DNA from: Stichopus chloronotus
Lineage: Eukaryota; Echinodermata; Holothuroidea; Aspidochirotida; Stichopodidae
Reading direction: 5' to 3'
NCBI GenBank assembly: GCA_021234535.1
Contig: CM037846.1
Span: forward strand, 18,617,814 to 18,681,813
DNA length: 64,000 bases
Part shown: piece after piece, positions 57,392-64,000 of the stretch
Numbering within the stretch: position 1 is the stretch's first letter
Layout: each line of letters starts with the position of its first letter
Translations under genes and position numbers: made by a program
The notes under the pieces: model-generated
What the model was told of the DNA's origin: nothing
Seen by the model: the letters and a program-made list of their open reading frames with translations, nothing else
Databases searched by the model: none

Positions 57392-59691
57392 TGGAAACTT
57401 TAATGCAATCGTATTTCACTGAAATCAGTATAAATGGTTCACCAGTACAATATTCAGTGTATTACATCATAGCTCTTATTCTTATTGTACCCTGCTTGAG
57501 AGTTATCTCCTAAGACGTCCTCTAAATGTTAGTGTGAAAAAGTACGCACGTTTTATGTGACATTTTAACATTTTGGAGTAATAACTGAATGATAAACGTT
57601 GGAAAAAGCCACAACTTCCAGTCAAAATCCACATTGACCATTTAAGCGATAGAGTTCAGTGTTACAATTGCATCATGAATAAACATAAGCCAAATTTGCC
57701 GCGTATTTGTGACATCAATGGTGTTACTCATTCTGTATTATATGCCATACTGTAGGTTATCCTTAATTTCCATAATAACCATTTATATGCCCTGAGGGTT
57801 TTATTTTTGAAGCATGTACAGTACAGTATTGTCTTCTTTAAAAATATTGATTTCACTTACCAATGGGTTACCCAGTAACTAAGAGACAGTCTGCAGAGGC
57901 CTGACCAAAGAGAAACTGACACTGTGCAGCACTCCACATCATCAGTTTTGCAATTTACATGTAAGGTGGAAAAGCTGCACATTCACATTGTGGACATTCA
58001 CCCTTTGCTTCACTGATGCATACATTTGGCCTTGTTCCTAATGTCCTCTAAACTGATTCTAGCACCACGCCCTCAAAGGCCCTCGTGAAATCAAACTGTA
58101 ATTTAGATGATTTATACCATGAATTTTCATTCTGGTTTTCATTATGCAACTTCAGAACAAAGTCAGCTTTTTTCTATGCATGTCATGACTCACTTGGTAT
58201 TTAAATTTAGCAGGAACGCTGACAGTGATATGACACTGAAGGCCGCTTTTGAAAGTGATTAAAGACTTGCATCAAGTTCAGTGCTGCCCTCTCCTGAGAA
58301 GTTGAAGTTTTTTGTTCCCATAGCAATTGCCTCAATCAGAGAGAGCTTGTATTCAGCAAGGAGTTGCCATCATGCTGTAGCTCATCACTTTAAGCTCAGC
58401 AAACAAAAGCATGACACTTTGTTACGTGTAGAAGAATGACTTGCCATCAGTTTGATCACAGGGAATGATATGATTTAAATTTCCATCATTTTCCTTGACT
58501 TATACAGTAACAACTTTCTGTAACTGTCTGTCCTTTCTTGGGAATGTAAATACAATATATGATACTTAATTGTCTGAAGCTATTGGATGTTTACTGTACT
58601 ATTTTGTCTACATAATGTGGTAGTCCTTCCACTAACTGTCAAAGTACAATGCTCTTCATTGTTAATGTTCTGATCCTTTCAGCTATTCTTTCAATTTAAA
58701 AAAGAAGAAAAAACAGTTGATCATCCCCATCTGCATCCTTTTTTGCATCGAGTTCTTTTTTTACTGTTTGAGAATTAAACCCTGTTGTTTCATATATTTG
58801 GCAGAATTGTGGACGCTAGTCCAGTATTAGGCTGGACGGCGCCAGGGACGGTGTCAAAGGTTATCATTACTCTTGGCACAATAGATGGGAGTACATTTGT
58901 TGTGTCCAGACGGGTACAGTATGTGAGTCATTCATAATAACCAAACCACATGAGTTTTGGGCCTTTTGCCAGAAATTTGAAAATAATAAGCGGCCATATG
59001 ATATCAGGTTCTGTAAATTTTTTTAGCAAAAAATCAAACTTGATTGTGACAATCATTTCAGATTTGTCAAGTGTATGTGGGACGTTTGTATCATCTCAAT
59101 CCACAGTGTGTACTCCCTCACCTTATATACCATATTGACTTTGGTCGTCTACAGTAGGGTATAGCAGTTTTGTGTGCATTTCTGGCCACTGTCCTTCCAC
59201 AATTGCCTGCCTTTATGAATTAAAAATATAAAATAAAAGTGCACCACATTCTCCATTTCTTTACAAAGTCCAGATGATCCACTATTTTTTTTTTTTTTTT
59301 GGACATGGTCTAACCCTAGCAAGTTATAACTTTTATCTTGTTCACTGCTGCAGATTTTCTGAGTACTGTATGCACTTTATTATATGTTTGTACCACACTC
59401 ATGTACAGTACTTGCAGATTATTGTCACAATTTGCCACTGATATTGCAAATATTATGTATACAAAAAAGTTCAAAGCAAAATTTAAATGTCAAACAAGCA
59501 AAAATATTATCATCTATATTGAAAGTCAATGGTTGGTATTAATCCACCCCTAAAGCTGTGATATAAACAGTGCAGTATGCGTGTCTCCTTCACCTGCAGT
59601 GACTACCGTATTGTACTCTGTGTTGGAAGTCCATTCACTCACTGCTGTTCATTTTTCAGTGTACGTATGGTACATCTGCATAAATGATCCT

Positions 59692-59874
59692 ACAACCCTC
59701 TACAAAAATGATGGGAGACTTGTACACAAATGTGGCAGCACTGAAGTAGCTTCGTTCATCTTTCACAATCCCCTCCCCATTAGATCAGTGTTGTTCTTAG
59801 CAAAAGATATCTCAAATTACAACATTGATGGGGGGTGGGAGGTGGGTGCCCCATGTATTTATGTCGAGGATTGT
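59692..59874. mobile_element. 183-bp MITE with ACAAYCCTC ends, copy 1
   Basis: Starts ACAACCCTCTACAAAAATGA and ends ATTTATGTCGAGGATTGT, about 28 bp of imperfect terminal inverted repeat. The interior GTACACAAATGTGGCAGCAC ... TTCGTTCATCTTTCACAAT is shared with copy 2. The ACAAAAATGATGGGACACT style resembles Tc1/mariner ends, but the target duplication is not clear. No coding capacity. Confidence 0.75.
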
Positions 59875-60987
59875 CTGAACTGCTGTTCACATGTATGGGA
59901 GCATAGGGATATACTAGAGAACAGATTACAGAAGTATTTAAAATTCGTTTGACAAGTTTGAGAGCTGTGATAGCAAATTTGTGGATAAGAACTCTACAGT
60001 AGTTGAAGGATATAGTGCAGTATACATATTCTGAGTTCGGGACTCGAAAGAATGGTTTTTTAATGGGATGAGGAGTCGACCTTATTGGAGGTATAAATGT
60101 TCATAGTGAATAAGATTTTTTGCAAAGTTCATGAAGGAGCCTTGCCATAGACATGAGGTACATTTAATCAAGCACTATTCATGAACTTGTTCTTCTTTTA
60201 ATTGCAACACCAAAACTATGGTGAACCTCATGATGCACTGTATAGGTATATTTATTCGTTTGCTCTGTTAAGGATGATGTCATAACTATGCAAAGGTGTA
60301 GTATGTGTACATGATATTATTGCACTTCAGTACATTATTAGTTGAACCCTCCATTTATACTTTATTTCATGTTTTTTCATGGTGAACCGTAAAATTGCTA
60401 TAAATATTGTGTTGCACAGTATTGGCCTTATTCTTCAGATAAGTGTGATGAACCATCAGTCCCATTAAAACTGTATTTTAACGGTGAACCGTTGTCAAGT
60501 CAGTGGTGCACCGTCAAAGACAGTGTCGCTCTGTCACATTGTTGCACCGAGAGGCTTTTCAAGAACCTCTTTACTGGATTTTTATGTACACTGTGTATTC
60601 TTTCTCAGGGTAATATGATATGTTATTGGCAACATGACATTATTCATTCGGCCTTTGTTGTATTTAGTGTCAAATTATCAAAGCAAGCACCAAATGGTAT
60701 AATCAGATTCCCATATTTTCCATGCACTTTCTGTAGCAGCTCATAATTGGATGACCGGAAAATAATAGAAATTATACTGTAACTCGTATGTCATAATTAC
60801 AATAATACAATTGAACTACTTTATCTTACCTTTCTTATATTCCCAAATTAAGAATACATTCTATCCTTTAATTACTTCCCTACCGGTTTCCAATCACGGC
60901 TCTCAAACTTTTCCCACAAAGTCGAAATGCTTCTGTGTATGTACTCTACTTGTCCGTACACTCCAATACATGAGTACAGCAGTTCAG

Positions 60988-61171
60988 ACAATCCTCGACA
61001 AAAATGATGGAACACTTATACACAAATGTGGCAATATTGAAGTAGATTCGTTCATCTTTCACAATTCCCATCCCCCTAGATCAATGTTGTCCCAACCAAA
61101 AGATACCCCAAGTTTCAACATTGAATGGGAGAGCAGGGGTGGGTGTCCCACGCATTTTCGTTGAGGGTTGT
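60988..61171. mobile_element. 184-bp MITE with ACAAYCCTC ends, copy 2
   Basis: Starts ACAATCCTCGACAAAAATGA and ends GCATTTTCGTTGAGGGTTGT. Same orientation as copy 1, 1.3 kb away, and alignable end to end. Flanks (CAG left, GCC right) show no obvious duplication. Confidence 0.75.
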
Positions 61172-61321
61172 GCCTCGAGATTTAAGTGGCTGCTGCAGTG
61201 CTTTGTCAGTGTAGTGAAAATGACATCCTTGGGGAGGTCTAAGGGGAGTGGTTGTTCCCCCTCTCCGGTGGATTTTTTTTTTTGTTCTTTGTGTTAACAA
61301 AGAAACCTATGCAGTCAAGTC

Positions 61322-61590
61322 TGTGTGTGTGTGTGTATGTATGTGACACTATTGGAATGTGAGGTATGTGGCGTGATAACTCAACAATCAAGTGCTCAAT
61401 TTTTCTCAAACTTTCTTTGTACATGTATCATATGGAGTAGATGTGCCCTTTTGATTTTGGTGCCTGCAGTATATTTTGCATATTAATGAGTGGGTGGGAC
61501 TTAATGTAAAATTCCTGATATGGCAATAACTTTGCAGTGCCTTGTCCGATTTGCTTCATACATGGTAGGAAGGTGTTGTTAGATCTTAGT
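61322..61590 (+). repeat. (TG)n-capped satellite copy 6, TGCATATTAATGAG subfamily
   Basis: Leader AACAAAGAAACCTATGCAGTC, TG tract (61321-61344), then GTGGCGTGATAACTCAACAA, TTGATTTTGGTGCCTGCAGT, TTTGCATATTAATGAGTGGG and GGCAATAACTTTGCAGTGCC. Its layout equals that at 53267. Confidence 0.8.
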
Positions 61591-62214
61591 GACATAACCA
61601 TGGTATTTTTATTTTCAATGTCCTAAGCATTTTTTGCATTTTTGGCTTCAGTTTGTGTCAGAGTGCACAGAAAATTTAGAATTTTTGTGCATGCTGTGGG
61701 CAATTGACCTTTGGTTCCTGAAATTCCTTTCTGCCATTTTTATGCTATGGATGTTCCATCAGTCCCCCTCCAATAAATCATGGAAGTACTGCTTGAGGTA
61801 GTAGTTTCATGATCAAATGAAGAAGCAGTAGTGCTGTGAAAAGTACTGTAGATGGTCATACCAGACAAGTTTTTGCTAGATGAGTTTATGTCCTCATGCT
61901 TCAGTGCTGATGTGTGCATTGCTGTATATGGCTTTTAATTAGTAAGGTGGGCAAGACACAATGAAAGAAACTAAGTCAGTTGGTGTTTTTACCAGTGGAA
62001 ACTAGACTTCAGCAGTTCCCTCCAATGTTGGGTGGAATTGAAAGGGGCATAGATGTGATACGCCTTATTGCAATTTGCTGAACCCCTTCTTTGGGGCTTT
62101 AAATGAAAGAGTCAAAGCTGTTTGTGCTTTGTAAAATGAATGGAATATTGCAGTTTATTGTACAGTATGAATCAACATCTTCAGTTCATTGCAATTGAAA
62201 TAGCCTTTTTGTAT

Positions 62215-62620
62215 GTGCTCCAGCGTATCATTTTACAGTATGTACATTCCAAGTACAAGGAACAATAGTGCCCTTGGGCTGTTTTGAAAGCATACAAGAT
62301 ACTTCTTTGGGTACAGATGTGTGCGTAACACTGTTGATGGTTGGTCACATTAGTGCTATGGAAGTGGTTCCATGTGGGTGCATGTTTGTCATGTTTGGGG
62401 TCCAATGTCCAAAATGGGTCATATGGGCCATTTTATAAAATCATGAAATATGTTTCTTTCTCTACAGATTTTATGCCACAAAAGTGAGAGAGTTCATGGT
62501 CAGAAATGGGCCATATGGGCTATTGTACAAAGTAATGTAAAATGCTCCTTTTACTTCATAATTTGCATTATATACTGTAGATCTGTGCAAGGAACCACAG
62601 TGCCTTGGGCTATTGACTGC
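62215..62620 (+). repeat. local duplications with CATATGGGCCAT
   Basis: AAATGGGTCATATGGGCCAT near 62411 and AAATGGGCCATATGGGCTAT near 62503 are 92 bp apart. AAGGAACAATAGTGCCCTTG near 62257 and AAGGAACCACAGTGCCTTGG near 62590 are about 330 bp apart. The outer pair flanks the inner pair. Confidence 0.6.
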
Positions 62621-62667
62621 AGATAGAGTATGGTTTTGATGAAAGAGAAAGTTATGTGGTCATGATT

Positions 62668-64000
62668 GTGTGTGTGTTTGTGATGCCGATCACATATCTC
62701 AAAAAGGAAAACTGTGACAGTTCTCAAATGTAGTACATAGATGCCCACATTGAGAGGAAGAACCACATGTTTTTTGTGGAGGTGAAAAGTCATCTGAGGT
62801 CACCAGAGGTCAAATGCTGAAAATCTTGTTAGCACAATATCTCAATAATGCATACTTTTCATACTTCATTTGTTGGTTGGACATATCAGGAGAAAGAACC
62901 CTTTGGTGGAGGTCAAAGGTCAAATGAGGTCACCAGAGGTCAAACACTGAAAATTTTGTTAAGACAATATCTTTTTATACCTGGTTTGTTCATTGGACAT
63001 ATTAAGAGGGAGAACCCTCTTGTTTTTGGTAGAGGTCAAAGGTCATCTGAGGTTACTGTAGGTCAAATACTTAAAATCTTGTCAACACAATATCTCAAGG
63101 TGGGAATGATGGATACTTCTCATACTGCACTTAGTATGTGGGTTGTTCATATCAAGAGGAAAAACTATTGTTTTTGGTGGATGTCACATGTCATCTGAGG
63201 TCAACAGAGGTTAAACAGTGAAGACCTTGCTAACATTATTTATCTCAAGGTAGAAATGATGGCTACTTCTTATAAATGGTGTGTGGGTAGGTCATATTAA
63301 AAAAGGATCGTGTTGTTTTTTGTGGAGGTCAAAGGTGATCTAAGGTAACCAGAGGTGAAAAACTGAAAATGTGGTAAGATGGAATCTTGAGATAGAAATC
63401 ATGGAAACTATTGATACTGTACATAGTATGTGAATGAGTTAAATCAAGTAAAAACCCATTGCTTTCAGTGGATATGAAAGGTCATTTGGGGTCAACAGGG
63501 TGAAATTGCAAAAAGTTGTAAATCTTATATTCGGACAATGTCTGATTTGTGGTATTAAGTGTAACTTATTGAATACAAGAAGCCTAATGGTTTTTGTGGC
63601 AATCAAATTTCATTTGTGATCAATAGGTTCAAAAAGTGTAAACAAGATATCTCAAGAAGGGAAGCCTGGACAGATATCCTTTTTGACATGCAAGTGTACC
63701 CTATTAATTTAAAAAAGTCTATTGTTTTTGGTAGAGGTCAAAGGTCATTCAGGGTCAAATTGTGAAAATATACAACAGGATACCTCAAGAAGGGAAGCAT
63801 AAACAGATCTGATATGGAGTATGCAGCTGTACCTTATCGAGCAAAAGTAGCCTAGTGCTTTCTGCAAAGGCCAACTATCATTTGGGGTCAACTGGGGTTA
63901 ACTTGTGAAAACCTCGTAAACACTAAGAGAAGCTTGGACCGGGCTCATATTTGATTTTCAGATGCACCTTATTCAGTGCGAGAAGCAATTTTGTTAGAGG
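62668..64000 (+). repeat. (TG)n-capped satellite array 7, continuing past the window
   Basis: Leader GATGAAAGAGAAAGTTATGT, TG tract (62668-62680), then about nine monomers with ATATCTCA(A) and GGAGGTCAAAGGTCA... cores. Perfect AGGTCAAAGGTCA is at 62910-62922, 63033-63045 and 63735-63747. The first shows the full series AGGTCA-a-AGGTCA-aatg-AGGTCA-ccag-AGGTCA. Monomers become more like array 4 toward the end (GATATCTCAAGAAGGGAAGC at about 63644). Confidence 0.88.

Larger units (their letters stand above)
52647..64000 (+). other. GALNT-like intron, at least 11.3 kb, open at the window end
   Basis: No later exon was found. It holds G runs of 17 (53054-53070) and 19 (57373-57391), satellites at 53267, 54530, 61322 and 62668, a broken gag, two MITEs, and short dispersed repeats with AATA(T/A)CCAAACCA near 53168, 55477 and 58938. 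The span 54640-59690 otherwise has nothing I can name. Confidence 0.5.

Noticed and set aside
59581..59952. 123-codon frame, with a similar partial frame at 60811-61164
   Set aside because: Similarity between the two comes from the shared MITE, which is non-coding by structure.
1..64000. Search for CRISPR arrays, prokaryotic operons, defence islands or phage genes
   Set aside because: Tandem repeats here have no regular unique spacers, and coding exons are spliced; the DNA is eukaryotic nuclear.

Overview
The window looks like nuclear DNA of a marine invertebrate animal, most likely a deuterostome. An echinoderm, perhaps a sea cucumber, is my best guess. The grounds are GT-AG introns of many kilobases, coding exons of 50-500 bp in an AT-rich background, abundant short non-autonomous DNA transposons, long G/C homopolymers and microsatellite-capped satellites. 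No assembled marker gene is present, so the taxonomic guess is weak. No prokaryotic operon, CRISPR array, rRNA or convincing tRNA was seen.

Layout. 1-11 kb: a possible plus-strand gene of unknown identity, seen as three small phase-compatible exons (359-410, 9441-9570, 10580-10675). Its putative large intron is a transposon graveyard with a degraded LINE reverse transcriptase, transposon termini and nine G or C runs of 10 or more bases. 11-16 kb: non-coding, with a polypyrimidine block and a ~155-bp tandem repeat. 16.1-24.8 kb, minus strand: a three-exon sulfotransferase-like gene that I could join by splice sites and phase into a 306-codon frame. A candidate 5' non-coding exon and CpG-rich promoter lie near 27.4-28.0 kb. 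28-34 kb: intergenic, with MITEs and an odd 0.75-kb field of TCGATAAACTCTG-like motifs. 34.1-64 kb, plus strand: the 5' part of a polypeptide GalNAc-transferase gene of the GALNT1/GALNT13 type. It has a candidate non-coding exon ending at 34143, a start-codon exon at 36805-37126 and a second coding exon at 52475-52646. The catalytic exons lie beyond the window. The two recognisable genes are therefore head to head.

The introns hold repeat families that fill most of the remaining space: a (TG)n-capped ~140-155-bp satellite at eight to nine loci, TIR elements with visible target-site duplications, a broken BEL/Pao-like gag, and several local minisatellites. The most striking observation is that satellite monomers carry AGGTCA half-sites as DR1 plus DR4 spacings, the layout of nuclear-receptor response elements. 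Every array lies in the transcriptional sense of the gene that hosts or adjoins it.

The two recognised products act on different substrates (sulfuryl transfer; initiation of mucin-type O-glycosylation). Nothing here shows a shared pathway beyond adjacency.
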